Both the position numbers and the translations under genes were made by a program. A model generated the notes under the pieces. It was given only the letters and a program-made list of their open reading frames with translations. It was not told the origin of the DNA and made no database searches. A stretch of DNA of 64,000 nucleotides from JAYODW01 sp038116745 (GTDB lineage Bacteria > Pseudomonadota > Gammaproteobacteria > Ga0077536): the NCBI GenBank assembly GCA_038116745.1, contig JAYODW010000024.1:1-64000 (forward strand), given 5' to 3'. Below are positions 8,445-17,166 of the stretch, one piece after another. Every line of letters starts with the position of its first letter. Position 1 is the first letter of the stretch.

Positions 8445-10033
8445 CTGCCTGGCTCCTCCACGAAACGCTCCTTGAAACGGCGCACAGCAGTCCCGAGAAC
8501 CCGCTCCTGATCCACGATAAGGAAGGCATCACAACAGCCAGCCAGTTTGTTGTCGAGGTGGGCGCAATCACGCAGCAACTGCTAGCGCTTGGGATTGAGG
8601 CAGACGACCGAGTAGCCGTTCTTCTGCCCAAAACGACTGCATGCGCAATCAGCTTTTATGCTGTCAGCGCCGCAGGGGCCGTATTCGTGCCGGTCAATCC
8701 TGCACTGAAGCCTCAGCAGGTAGAGCACATTCTGCAAGATTGTAATGTCAAGGTGCTCTTAACCAGTCCGGAACGCAGCGCCCTGTTGACAGCCGTTCTT
8801 GGACGCTGCCCGAGCTTGAAGCACCTGCTTATGACGAGCAAACCACCGGAAAATTTCATGTGCCCGGTAGAGAGCTCGCTTTTGGCCAATGGCGGAATAG
8901 ACGCCTATGCCAGCCTTTCCGCTCGACGCCGAGTGGACAACGACATGGCGGCAATTCTGTACACCTCGGGCAGCACCGGACGGCCCAAGGGCGTCATCAT
9001 CTCGCACCGGAACATCGTCGACGGCGCAAGAAGCGTTTCGACCTACCTCGAGATGACCGCGCGCGACCGCGTGCTCGCCGTGCTGCCGTTCAGCTTTGAT
9101 TACGGCCTCAACCAGCTCACCGCCTGCGTACTGCGCGGCGCGACCTGCGTGCTGTTCGATTACCTGCTGCCGCGGGACGTGCTCAAGGCGCTCGAGCGCC
9201 ACCGCATCACCGGCTTTGCCGCGGTCCCGCCGCTCTGGGCCCAGCTGGCGCCGCTGGAGTGGCCCACGACGGTCGCGCAGCATCTGCGCTACATCACCAA
9301 TTCGGGCGGCGTCATGCCGGAAACCACGCTGCGCGTGCTGCGCCAGAAGCTGCCGCAGACGCGGCCGTACCTCATGTACGGCCTGACCGAGGCCTTTCGC
9401 TCGACCTACCTGCCGCCGGAAAATATCGACGAGCGGCCGGGCTCCATGGGTCGGGCAATCCCCAACGCAGAGATCATGGTCGTGCGCGCGGACGGAACCC
9501 GGGCGGCAGCCAACGAGCCAGGCGAGCTCGTTCACCGCGGCGCGCTGGTCGCGCTCGGCTACTGGAACGATCCGGCACGCACGGCCGCACGCTTCAAGCC
9601 CGCCCCGGGTCAGCCGGAGGGGATCCCGACGCCGGAGCTCGCGGTCTGGTCCGGCGACACCGTGCGCATGGACAAGGACGGCTATCTCTACTTCGTCGGG
9701 CGCACGGACGGCATGATCAAGACCTCGGGCTATCGCGTCAGCCCCGAAGAAATCGAAGAGATCGTTTACGCTAATGGCGGCGTCGAAACCGCTGCGGCCA
9801 TCGGCGTCCCGCACCCGACGCTGGGACAGGCGATAGTCCTGGTCGTGCGCCCCGTGGCTGGCGCCGAGGTGAACGAATCAGACCTCGGCGCGGCCTGCCG
9901 GGCAGCCCTGCCGAACTACATGGTCCCGGGCAAGATCGTGTTTCTCGACGAAATGCCCCAGAATCCGAACGGCAAGATCAATCGCACGGAGTTGGCGCAT
10001 CGTTACGCCGACTGCTTCACAAACAAGACCTAG
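8441..10033 (+). CDS. Exosortase A-associated acyl-CoA ligase (AMP-forming)
   Basis: A 530-residue ANL-superfamily adenylating enzyme. The AMP-binding motif YTSGSTGRPKGV is at residues 174-185, with YGLTEAFRSTYLP for the adenine site, SGDTVRMDKDGYLYFVGR for the hinge, and the catalytic Lys in NPNGKINR near the end. It activates a carboxylic acid as acyl-AMP for transfer to CoA or a carrier protein. Family knowledge: a ligase of this type occurs with exosortase A, beside the decarboxylase that follows here ten bases downstream, an acyl carrier protein and two hydrolases, which lie at 14484-16581. The first roughly 500 bases are lower in GC than the rest, hinting at a recombination junction. 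The substrate is unknown. Confidence 0.92.
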   Translation: MTAWLLHETLLETAHSSPENPLLIHDKEGITTASQFVVEVGAITQQLLALGIEADDRVAVLLPKTTACAISFYAVSAAGAVFVPVNPALKPQQVEHILQDCNVKVLLTSPERSALLTAVLGRCPSLKHLLMTSKPPENFMCPVESSLLANGGIDAYASLSARRRVDNDMAAILYTSGSTGRPKGVIISHRNIVDGARSVSTYLEMTARDRVLAVLPFSFDYGLNQLTACVLRGATCVLFDYLLPRDVLKALERHRITGFAAVPPLWAQLAPLEWPTTVAQHLRYITNSGGVMPETTLRVLRQKLPQTRPYLMYGLTEAFRSTYLPPENIDERPGSMGRAIPNAEIMVVRADGTRAAANEPGELVHRGALVALGYWNDPARTAARFKPAPGQPEGIPTPELAVWSGDTVRMDKDGYLYFVGRTDGMIKTSGYRVSPEEIEEIVYANGGVETAAAIGVPHPTLGQAIVLVVRPVAGAEVNESDLGAACRAALPNYMVPGKIVFLDEMPQNPNGKINRTELAHRYADCFTNKT

Positions 10034-10043
10034 CGCACCAACC

Positions 10044-11273
10044 ATGAAGAACCAGGAGCACGAGCGTCTGCGCGACCTGCCGACGGAAGACGGCGAACTT
10101 CTGATTGGCGGGCAGAAGGTGTCGCGCTTGGCCCTGCGCGCGGGGCGCACGCCATTCTACGTCTACGATCGCGCGGCTATCTCGAAGCGCATCGCACACC
10201 TGCGGCAGGCGCTGCCCGAGCGGGTGCATATCCACTACGCCATCAAGGCCAACCCGATGCCGGCACTGCTCGGCCATATGCGCCCACTGGTGGATGGTTT
10301 CGACGTTGCGTCGGCCAATGAAATGCGGGTTGCGCTGGACAGCGGCATGACGCCGGACAACATCAGCTTCGCCGGCCCGGGTAAGCGGGACGAAGAGCTG
10401 CTGAGCGCAGTCGGTGCCGGGACCTGCATAAACTGCGAATCGGAAACCGAGCTGGCGCGAATTCGCAACATCTCGGAACAATGTGGCATACGTGCGCGGG
10501 TCGCAATCAGGGTCAATCCTGATTTCGAACTCAAGGGTGCGGGCATGAAGATGTCCGGCAGCCCGAAGCAGTTCGGGATCGATGCGGAGCGGGTGCCTGC
10601 GGCTATCCGCGCAGCGCTTGATTACGGGCTTGATTTCGAAGGCCTGCATATCTTCTGTGGCTCGCAGAACCTGCGCAGCGAGGCCATCATCGAGGCGAAT
10701 GCGAAAACGCTGGAGCTGGCCGCGCAGCTGGCGCGAGAGACCGGCGTCGCGTTCCGCTCGCTCAACATCGGCGGCGGCTACGGGATCCCGTACTTCCCGG
10801 GCGAGCGATCGATAGACCTATCCGCCATCGGAACGGCGCTCGGCGAGAATCTGCCCCGTCATGGGGAAGCACTGGGCGGCGTTGAGATCATCGTTGAACT
10901 CGGGCGCTACCTCGTCGGCGAAGCCGGGTATTACGTCTGTCGCGTTGTCGACATCAAGACGTCGCGGGGAGAAACATTCGTGATGGTAGACGGCGGGCTG
11001 CATCACCACTTGGCGAACTCGGGGAATTTTGGACAGATATTACGAAAAAATTATCCTGTCGCCGTAGGTAACCGGTTAGCGCGGCCCCGCCACTTAAACG
11101 TGACTATCGTAGGGCCCCTGTGCACGCCGCTCGACATCGTCGCTGAAAAGCTCGACGTTCCCGATACACGAATCGACGACTTAATTATCGTGTTTCAGTC
11201 CGGAGCCTACGGCCAAACAGCGAGTCCGCAGGACTTTCTCAATCACGGACGGGCCTTGGAGCTCTGTTGCTAA
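10044..11273 (+). CDS. Exosortase A-associated PLP-dependent decarboxylase
   Basis: A 409-residue fold-type III (alanine-racemase-like barrel) decarboxylase related to LysA. The PLP Lys is Lys68 in HYAIKANP; the phosphate-binding Gly-rich NIGGGYGIPY and the substrate-site element VELGRYLVGEAG are present. The C-terminal Cys/Tyr site region reads GPLCTPLDIV and SGAYGQTASP. This family co-occurs with exosortase A and the adjacent acyl-CoA ligase, and probably makes an amine from an amino acid that the ligase or carrier protein then handles. Start ATG is ten bases after the ligase stop. The final 250 bases fall in GC compared with the body of the gene. Confidence 0.92.
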   Translation: MKNQEHERLRDLPTEDGELLIGGQKVSRLALRAGRTPFYVYDRAAISKRIAHLRQALPERVHIHYAIKANPMPALLGHMRPLVDGFDVASANEMRVALDSGMTPDNISFAGPGKRDEELLSAVGAGTCINCESETELARIRNISEQCGIRARVAIRVNPDFELKGAGMKMSGSPKQFGIDAERVPAAIRAALDYGLDFEGLHIFCGSQNLRSEAIIEANAKTLELAAQLARETGVAFRSLNIGGGYGIPYFPGERSIDLSAIGTALGENLPRHGEALGGVEIIVELGRYLVGEAGYYVCRVVDIKTSRGETFVMVDGGLHHHLANSGNFGQILRKNYPVAVGNRLARPRHLNVTIVGPLCTPLDIVAEKLDVPDTRIDDLIIVFQSGAYGQTASPQDFLNHGRALELCC

Positions 11274-11481
11274 CTTGCGAAGCGGTTTTTGCCAGGCGAG
11301 AAGCGACAACTGCAGCCAAAGCTTGAGCGCGGCGCCCCCACCGATACCCCAACGGCGACAAGTCATCGACCAAGAGTCGCGAGCCTTTCCGAGTCCGTTC
11401 GCCGTTGAAGTTTCACGGCTTCAGATCGCGCATTGAACACAACGCATACCTTTGAGTCTGCATGTCCCCGTAAGTCAGCCT

Positions 11482-12945
11482 ATGCATAAACACCCCCCAG
11501 GTTTAAAACAACGCGTTATCTCGGGAATGGCCTGGATGCTTGCATTACGCTGGAGCGCGCGCTTACTGGGTCTTTTCAGCGTTCTTGTCCTCGCCCGCCT
11601 GCTCGCACCGACAGATTTCGGACTCGTGGCTATCGCTACATTGTTCGTAAGTTTGCTTGACGTTCTGTTCGCCTTCGGACTCGAGAATGCGCTTGTGCAG
11701 CAGCGTGACACAACGGACGAGGATTTGAACACCGCGTGGACCCTGCAAGTAATCCAGAAAAGTTTGATCGCTCTCGGCGTCCTTGCCCTTTCCGCGCCCG
11801 CCGAAGAGTACTTTAATGAGCCACGCTTACCGGAAACCATGTACGTCATTGCGGCGATTACTTTCGCCCAGGGTTTTCGGAATATCGGTGTCGTCCGATT
11901 CATAAAGGAACTCGATTTCCGCGCCCAGTTCGGATTCGAAATCGCGCCGCGCATCATGCAGGTGATCGTGGCTATTGCAGCCGGCGTAGCGCTGCGAAGC
12001 TATTGGGCCTTAATCGCTGGGCTGATCGTTGGCGCCTTGACGAGCGTCGTGGTCAGCTACGCCATCGTCACCTATCGCCCCAGATTTTCGCTCTTAGGGA
12101 TCAAGAGACTTTGGAGTTTCTCTGCCTGGTCGATGTTACTTTCGCTTGGAAATTTTTTGCTCTACCGTGCAGAGGAAGGAATTGTCGGAGCAAACGGCAG
12201 AACACATCAGCTAGGCGTCTACAACATGGCTTCTGAACTGGCTCAACTGCCGTCAACCGAACTCATGGCCCCTCTGAACCGGGTGCTGTTCCCCGCCTAC
12301 GCAAAGTTGCAGCAAGATATTCCACGCTTGAGAGAGGCATTCTTGCGGGGCCTACACGGGATCGCCCTGTTGTTGTGCCCGGCCGCCGTTGGTTGCGCTG
12401 TTTTGAGCTTCGACTTGGTTCCAGTTCTTCTTGGCGATCAATGGCTGGAGTCAAGTCCGCTCATGATTGGCTTAGCATGTTACGGCCTCTTAAGGGGGCT
12501 CTTTATCACCAACAATCCCGCACTCATAGCATCGGGCAACATCAGTTTTATTGCCAAACTGGCCGGTGGGCTCGGCCTCGTAACGCTACCCGCCGCTTAC
12601 GTTGCCCTCAATCACATCGGAATAGCCGGCGTAATTGGCGCGAAAGTTCTCGTGATGAGCCTCGGTTTAGCGGTTTCATACTACAAAGTTTGCAGAATAC
12701 TAAACTGCCGCCGGCGCGCCATCGGGGTAGCGCTGTTATCACCCATGGTGGCCTCCGTAGCGATGGGTGGCATCGTTCTTTTCGCGACGGCGCAGTTCAC
12801 ATCGCATTTAGCGCGTCTAGCGGTTGGTATACCTACCGGGGTCCTCGCTTACGCGTGCTTTGTATTACTGCTGTGGCTAGCAGCAGGGAAACCACAGGGT
12901 ATCGAATCCGAGCTGCTCGCGCGGGTATCGATCAGGGCAGTTTGA
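11482..12945 (+). CDS. Polysaccharide flippase (MOP/Wzx family)
   Basis: A roughly 487-residue integral membrane protein with about 12-14 predicted membrane segments spread over its whole length. It begins with KQRVISGMAWMLALRWSARLLGLFSVLVLARLLAPTDFG, the hallmark opening of lipopolysaccharide/O-unit flippases of the WzxC type. It would move lipid-linked repeat units across the inner membrane for the exopolysaccharide made here. The ATG at 11482 is preferred; an in-frame TTG at 11452 adds ten residues, and neither has a good ribosome site. GC is lower than in the decarboxylase core upstream, in keeping with a strain-specific module. Confidence 0.9.
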   Translation: MHKHPPGLKQRVISGMAWMLALRWSARLLGLFSVLVLARLLAPTDFGLVAIATLFVSLLDVLFAFGLENALVQQRDTTDEDLNTAWTLQVIQKSLIALGVLALSAPAEEYFNEPRLPETMYVIAAITFAQGFRNIGVVRFIKELDFRAQFGFEIAPRIMQVIVAIAAGVALRSYWALIAGLIVGALTSVVVSYAIVTYRPRFSLLGIKRLWSFSAWSMLLSLGNFLLYRAEEGIVGANGRTHQLGVYNMASELAQLPSTELMAPLNRVLFPAYAKLQQDIPRLREAFLRGLHGIALLLCPAAVGCAVLSFDLVPVLLGDQWLESSPLMIGLACYGLLRGLFITNNPALIASGNISFIAKLAGGLGLVTLPAAYVALNHIGIAGVIGAKVLVMSLGLAVSYYKVCRILNCRRRAIGVALLSPMVASVAMGGIVLFATAQFTSHLARLAVGIPTGVLAYACFVLLLWLAAGKPQGIESELLARVSIRAV

Positions 12946-13008
12946 GAGCTTCGATTTGTCAGCTGAGCTAATCAGGGAGCTCCGCGCCCGGGGCAACGCT
13001 GTCGCCGC

Positions 13009-14013
13009 CTATGCCACCTCCGAATCCGGCTCCGGTAACAATGAGTAAATAGCATCAATCATTCCGAGTTCAATTGCGAAATCGCGGACAACACGCTGCG
13101 CCTTTAGATCTACGCACAATATAGAGGCCCTCGTATGAATATCGCGTCCCGAAAACGCTTGTAACCATCTCAGATTATGCTTTGCTCGCGTCTTTCGCAG
13201 GCGCGAGAAGGCCACGAAAAAATATTCACCAACCCGGCAAAGCCCCCGACACCAACCCCGAGCGCCCCGCGCGGCTCCGCGCAAAGAAGCTAGATTGATC
13301 ACTCGCAATTGATTGCGTCGCTCGCGCTCCAGAATAACTATATGGCCGCTCACGAGCGTAAAGTACACCTGCGAGCCGCAAACGATTCCGTCATGTATTG
13401 AGATCGGCCGGTGCTTCCCGCTAACGTCGAAGGAACGTGCAGGATTGTCCAGGCTCGCTGCGTCTTCCTGCGTGCATCGCGTCACCCACGGTTTACCGTC
13501 GAGCCAGAAAACGAAATTCGGATGACCGTCATGCGGTCTGGTCGAGTGAACCTTCCGGTAGTCGATATCTGGAGAAAACTTGTGCCAGGGCGAACGACCT
13601 TGAACGTCGATGTGCCTTTTAACGCCACCGGTTTGTTTATCGAGCACGACGACCAGATCCAGCCCTGTCGAGGTCACGAAGAGCTCGCTGCCCGCAACGG
13701 CTACGGAGTGAACGTTATTGAAACATGGATGAGAGAATGTTTTTAGGTGTTCAAGGCCGGGGTATCCGTATAGCCTCACTTCTGTATCCATCGGCAGCCA
13801 CAATCTCCCGGGTTCGACCGCTCCCGCTGTGAACTCCAGATTCGGATGCTCGTCTGGGAAATTTTCCGTACCTCGGTCAACGGTCAAAAGAGGCTCTATA
13901 TGTCCCGACTCAATTTGCAGGCGCAACAATTTGGCCTTCCCGTAGTACTTTCCGTCGCCTAATTCGAAACCACCCGGGCGCTCGCAGGCACCCGTAATTA
14001 ATAGGCTGGTCAT
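13009..14013 (-). CDS. Uncharacterised propeller-like protein of the exopolysaccharide locus
   Basis: About 334 residues from the ATG at 14013 (a GTG at 14064 would add 17). There is no signal peptide and no membrane segment. The chain is rich in repeating beta-type segments such as GRLWLPMDTEVRLYGYPG, HSVAVAGSELFVTSTGLDLVVVLDKQTG and GSQVYFTLVSGHIVILERE, typical of a beta-propeller. A HDGHPNFVFWLDGKPWVTRCTQEDA segment could be a conserved site. Propellers of this kind occur in capsule and sulfotransferase-containing loci, but I do not recognise a named function. It is convergent with the flippase gene. Role: unknown; binding or modifying a glycan is only a guess from location. Confidence 0.65.
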   Translation of the reverse strand: MTSLLITGACERPGGFELGDGKYYGKAKLLRLQIESGHIEPLLTVDRGTENFPDEHPNLEFTAGAVEPGRLWLPMDTEVRLYGYPGLEHLKTFSHPCFNNVHSVAVAGSELFVTSTGLDLVVVLDKQTGGVKRHIDVQGRSPWHKFSPDIDYRKVHSTRPHDGHPNFVFWLDGKPWVTRCTQEDAASLDNPARSFDVSGKHRPISIHDGIVCGSQVYFTLVSGHIVILERERRNQLRVINLASLRGAARGARGWCRGLCRVGEYFFVAFSRLRKTRAKHNLRWLQAFSGRDIHTRASILCVDLKAQRVVRDFAIELGMIDAIYSLLPEPDSEVA

Positions 14014-14064
14014 GGTGGGCTGATTACTCCACGAGCGAGCTCGTTGTTTTCGACCGAAAAGCAC

Positions 14065-14214
14065 CTAGTCGAAGTTGGGAATGGGAAACTCGGGTTGCTC
14101 CACGCGGGCTCCGTCAGCGAGTGTATTTTTGGAAGTCGCAACATGCAAACGAGCTCCGGAGTCAAGCGGTACCAAGCCCTGCCCCGCAGATAGAGTAACG
14201 AAGAGACTCAGCAT
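14065..14214 (-). CDS. Possible 49-residue ORF upstream of the propeller-like gene
   Basis: An ATG at 14214 opens a frame of 49 codons ending in the TAG that directly precedes the alternative GTG start of the propeller-like gene, in the same frame. The peptide has a hydrophobic start (MLSLFVTLSAG) and ends PEFPIPNFD. It could be a short leader, the remnant of a larger gene, or chance. No ribosome site or recognised motif supports it. Confidence 0.2.
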   Translation of the reverse strand: MLSLFVTLSAGQGLVPLDSGARLHVATSKNTLADGARVEQPEFPIPNFD

Positions 14215-14483
14215 AAATATACGAAGCCTCTAAAGGTTTCCGGCCAGCCAGCAGGGAACGGCGTCCTTGCCTGTAAGTAGAAGGGCTTCGATATCCCCGC
14301 GCCTATCTGCTGGGGGACGGCGGTTGCCTATGTTTTTCGGCGCAATGTGAAGACTCCGTAATGAGGCAGCATACATAGCTTTAATCGTCCTCTTTCTGTT
14401 GCCGTTTTTGTGCTGCGCAGTCCCAGGCCGAATCGTCTAAACAGTCTACGCCTCGAGACCTTCCAAGGTGTGCTTCTTTGTTG
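14215..14483. other. Intergenic region, no gene recognised
   Basis: About 270 bp of lower-GC sequence between the hydrolase pair and the propeller-like gene. No clear promoter, terminator with T run, or RNA gene was seen. Confidence 0.4.
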
Positions 14484-15407
14484 TTAGGAAAATAGAAACA
14501 GACGTTGTAAGAGCCCTCTTCTCGGTAGAGTGCGGATTTGCATACTCGATATATCAATCAGCCCCTGCAGCCACTCGCTGACACACGCATCCAACTGCAG
14601 CGCGTGCTCTGCGCGAGAAAAGGTGTGGTCGGCCTCGCTGAATCTGACGACCGCCGTAGTTTTGCGGCTGCGCAGCCGTAGCCAAGCGCTATCTTTCCGG
14701 CACAGAAGTGCGAACTCCTCGGCCACCAGGTCATCGCCGCTCAAGACCGCCAGAGTAGGGCCCTGGAAAGCCGTCCAGCTCCGCTGCATCCGCGCGACGA
14801 AATCCAGAGCCGGTGCTTCACTCGTTGCCGGTTGGATCAGTGATCTGGTCGCCAAGATTAACCGCGAGCCGAACTCCCCGATCGATTGCCGCCACGCCAC
14901 CTGCCGGGAGACCACTTTCTTCCAGAAATCCGGGTTCAGAAAGCGTGCGCCATAGTACGTCTTCAGCCGCACTGCGGCTTCGCGCTCTTTACTGTGCACC
15001 CAGGGATTGAGCAGCGCGAGGCCCACGATACGGGGGTCCTCAGACGCATATATCATCGCGGCCGAGGCGCCATCGCATAGGCCGAACAATGCGAACTTTT
15101 CCAGCTTGGCGGCCTGCGCGAAAATCTGCAGCGCGGATCCGATGTCATCTGCTATCTCATCGAACCCGCGCGTGTCGCCTTCACTGTCGCCCATGCCGCG
15201 ATAGTCAAAGCGAAACACGGGGAACCCCTGCGCGGCGAGATACCTGGCGGTCTGAACAAACTGCCGGTGGCTGCCAGCCCGATACTGCGGGCCACCAACG
15301 ATGATCACCACGCCAAGCCCTGCGGGCTCGTCCGGCAGATGCACGATCCCCAGGCATTGATCGCCAGCAACATCAAACACGACTGGCCGTTCTTCGCTCA
15401 TCGACAC
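14484..15407 (-). CDS. Exosortase A-associated alpha/beta hydrolase 1
   Basis: A 307-residue cytoplasmic alpha/beta-hydrolase. Visible elements are GVVIIVGGPQYRAGSHRQFVQTARYLAAQGFPVFRFDYRG, GMGDSEG, and a nucleophile elbow region FALFGLCDGASAAMIYA, where the G-x-C-x-G arrangement would put Cys in the nucleophile position. A late His lies in SEADHTFSRAEH. This is the family called hydrolase ortholog 1 of exosortase type 1 systems. It starts six bases after hydrolase 2 ends, so the two are one operon with the acyl carrier protein. It may act as a thioesterase or acyltransferase on the carrier-bound product of the ligase and decarboxylase; that is inference. Confidence 0.88.
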   Translation of the reverse strand: MSMSEERPVVFDVAGDQCLGIVHLPDEPAGLGVVIIVGGPQYRAGSHRQFVQTARYLAAQGFPVFRFDYRGMGDSEGDTRGFDEIADDIGSALQIFAQAAKLEKFALFGLCDGASAAMIYASEDPRIVGLALLNPWVHSKEREAAVRLKTYYGARFLNPDFWKKVVSRQVAWRQSIGEFGSRLILATRSLIQPATSEAPALDFVARMQRSWTAFQGPTLAVLSGDDLVAEEFALLCRKDSAWLRLRSRKTTAVVRFSEADHTFSRAEHALQLDACVSEWLQGLIDISSMQIRTLPRRGLLQRLFLFS

Positions 15408-15413
15408 AGATCC

Positions 15414-16211
15414 TTAACGGCTTAAAATGGCCTTGCGCGCTTCGTCTACGACTGCGCCGGGCGCGGCGATCTCCTGGCTCGACCAGAACGGAGCGATGTC
15501 GCACACGGTTGTGCCTACGCTGCACCCTAGGTCATTCAGGGCATCCGCCCATGCCATCAGTTTAGGGGTCAAAGAGACCCCGCCCTGCTTGAACTCAAAC
15601 ACATCGACCGCCCGAGCTGGCCGCAATGACTCGGCCGCAAGCTGTCCTTCTGCCAGCCCACGCGCAATGGCGGGAGAAATCATATATCCCGCGACTTCGA
15701 TCGCCTCACCGCCCAGCACGCGCTTTTTGAGTTCGCTCACTGGCTCGTTCCGCCCGGCAAATTTGCTCGCGACGCTGCGCAGTCGTAAAAACTGCTGCAG
15801 AAACACGGCCCCTTCTACGACCGGCTGCCATAACACCACATGCGCTCCATCAACGAGCGATGCATCCGCGAGAAACAGCGCGCCGGTTCGCGCGGCAAGG
15901 ACTGCCGGAGCCGCATCCGGCGCCTCGGCTTCCAACCATTGGCGAGCGGCACAGACATCGGCCTGCCAGATCGACCAGTTTGCGTCCTGGAATTCGCCAA
16001 CGCTGTCGCCTGTACCGAACAGATCCACGAACAGGACCGCAACGCCCTCTGCCGCCAATGCCCGCGCTGTTAGCGCAAACAGTCGCCGCGATTTGTTCAT
16101 TTCATCGCCGAACGGCGGAAGGAGCAGGAGTCGTTTTTTTGGCGCCCCAGAGGCCGGAAAGTAAAGACAGAAAAGACTATGCCCGTTGGCGTCGAGGAAA
16201 AATGGCTGCAC
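15414..16211 (-). CDS. Exosortase A-associated alpha/beta hydrolase 2
   Basis: A 265-residue hydrolase-fold protein. The start has LFCLYFPASGAPKKRLLLLPPFGDEMNKSRR, then a GTGDSVGEF turn after VLFVDLFG. The usual G-x-S-x-G elbow is replaced by VLAARTGALFLA, so the nucleophile is not obvious and the protein may have a non-hydrolytic or altered role. It belongs to the second hydrolase family that travels with exosortase A. It is followed by hydrolase 1 after six bases and preceded by the acyl carrier protein gene 100 bases upstream on the same strand. Confidence 0.85.
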   Translation of the reverse strand: MQPFFLDANGHSLFCLYFPASGAPKKRLLLLPPFGDEMNKSRRLFALTARALAAEGVAVLFVDLFGTGDSVGEFQDANWSIWQADVCAARQWLEAEAPDAAPAVLAARTGALFLADASLVDGAHVVLWQPVVEGAVFLQQFLRLRSVASKFAGRNEPVSELKKRVLGGEAIEVAGYMISPAIARGLAEGQLAAESLRPARAVDVFEFKQGGVSLTPKLMAWADALNDLGCSVGTTVCDIAPFWSSQEIAAPGAVVDEARKAILSR

Positions 16212-16311
16212 TGGTCGTCGCGTACCGTCTGCACTTCAGAATGCTTTACGCGGCCGACGGCCGCGATCACCGTCTCGCGCCATCGCGACCTGGTGGCCGC
16301 TGGTCACGGCT

Positions 16312-16581
16312 TCAATCATTCAGCTTTCGCGTGACGAAATCAGCCAGCGCGCCGACGGTTTCGAACACACTGGCGTCTATTTCGTCGTCTTCGACGATGA
16401 TCCCGAACGCATCCTCGATGGACGTCAAAACCGCGACGACGGCCATGGAATCGAACTCCGGCACCGCGCCGAGCAGCGGCACGTTCGCATCTTCGCCATC
16501 ACGCAATACATCGACGCCGAGCACGCTTTTCAGGATCTGCCCGAGCTGCGCGTTCAGCATCTCTTTGCCTGGAGAATTCAA
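16312..16581 (-). CDS. Acyl carrier protein
   Basis: An 89-residue four-helix carrier protein. The phosphopantetheine Ser is in EFDSMAVVAVLTSIEDAFG (Ser at about residue 45), followed by IVEDDEIDASVF and a VGALADFV third helix, all standard for ACP/PCP. A TTG start at 16581 has GAGGT eight bases upstream; an ATG seven codons later gives an 82-residue form and is equally possible. It heads the operon with the two exosortase-associated hydrolases. It probably carries the acyl or aminoacyl group activated by the ligase at 8441-10033 and modified by the decarboxylase. Confidence 0.9.
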   Translation of the reverse strand: MNSPGKEMLNAQLGQILKSVLGVDVLRDGEDANVPLLGAVPEFDSMAVVAVLTSIEDAFGIIVEDDEIDASVFETVGALADFVTRKLND

Positions 16582-17166
16582 CTTCGATTACCTCGACTTA
16601 ATACGTGATTCCAGAAATGCGTTCACAGGTCTCGTTCGGTCGGCTTGAGCCGCCAGCGTCGTTGTTGAGACTATCTTTGAAAGGCACCTTGCGTTGATGG
16701 CGCAACGTTGCTTATGTAACGTGCCGTTCTTGGGATCAGTCAACTCTCTACGCCCGCACGCCACAAAGCAGGCAGGGCCGTCGGCATCCGGGTTGCAGCT
16801 TTGGCCGAGCGCAGCGACAGCGTCCTGCAGTTTCGTGAAACAAACCAGCTCTGCAAGCGGAGATGTGATCCGCCGTGAGCCGTCCCTGACCACTTGCAAC
16901 GCCCCATACCCGCTGCGTGACAAGAAAACACGCGCGGAAACCACGCCCGTACGCATTGCTACGCGAGAGTAACTCAAAACGGTGGCAGCGACAGGCCGCT
17001 CGTTGGCGCCTTTGTCGAATCCGGGTTACGCCTCCACTATAAACGGCAGCCGCAATGTCTCACATCATACTGTCGATGTCGTAAAAAGCTCACGGACGGC
17101 ACGAGTTGCATCCTGCGCCTCCCGGGGTCTAGCTTCATACCGGATTGCACTCGCTTCGCTGCGAAC
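16582..17166. other. Intergenic region upstream of the carrier protein operon
   Basis: A 585-bp stretch between the GNAT-type gene and the acyl carrier protein gene. A 129-codon open frame (16588-16977, minus) exists, but it has no recognisable domain, no signal peptide and no ribosome site, so it is not called. The region presumably holds the promoter of the carrier protein operon. No sigma-54 type GG-N10-GC element was found by eye on the minus strand. Confidence 0.4.

Noticed and set aside
8759..9814. 351-codon antisense open frame across the acyl-CoA ligase
   Set aside because: A shadow of high-GC codon usage in the real gene; sequence has no domain.
16588..16977. 129-codon minus-strand open frame between the carrier protein and GNAT-type genes
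   Set aside because: Low-complexity composition, no domain, signal peptide or ribosome site; likely chance in intergenic DNA.
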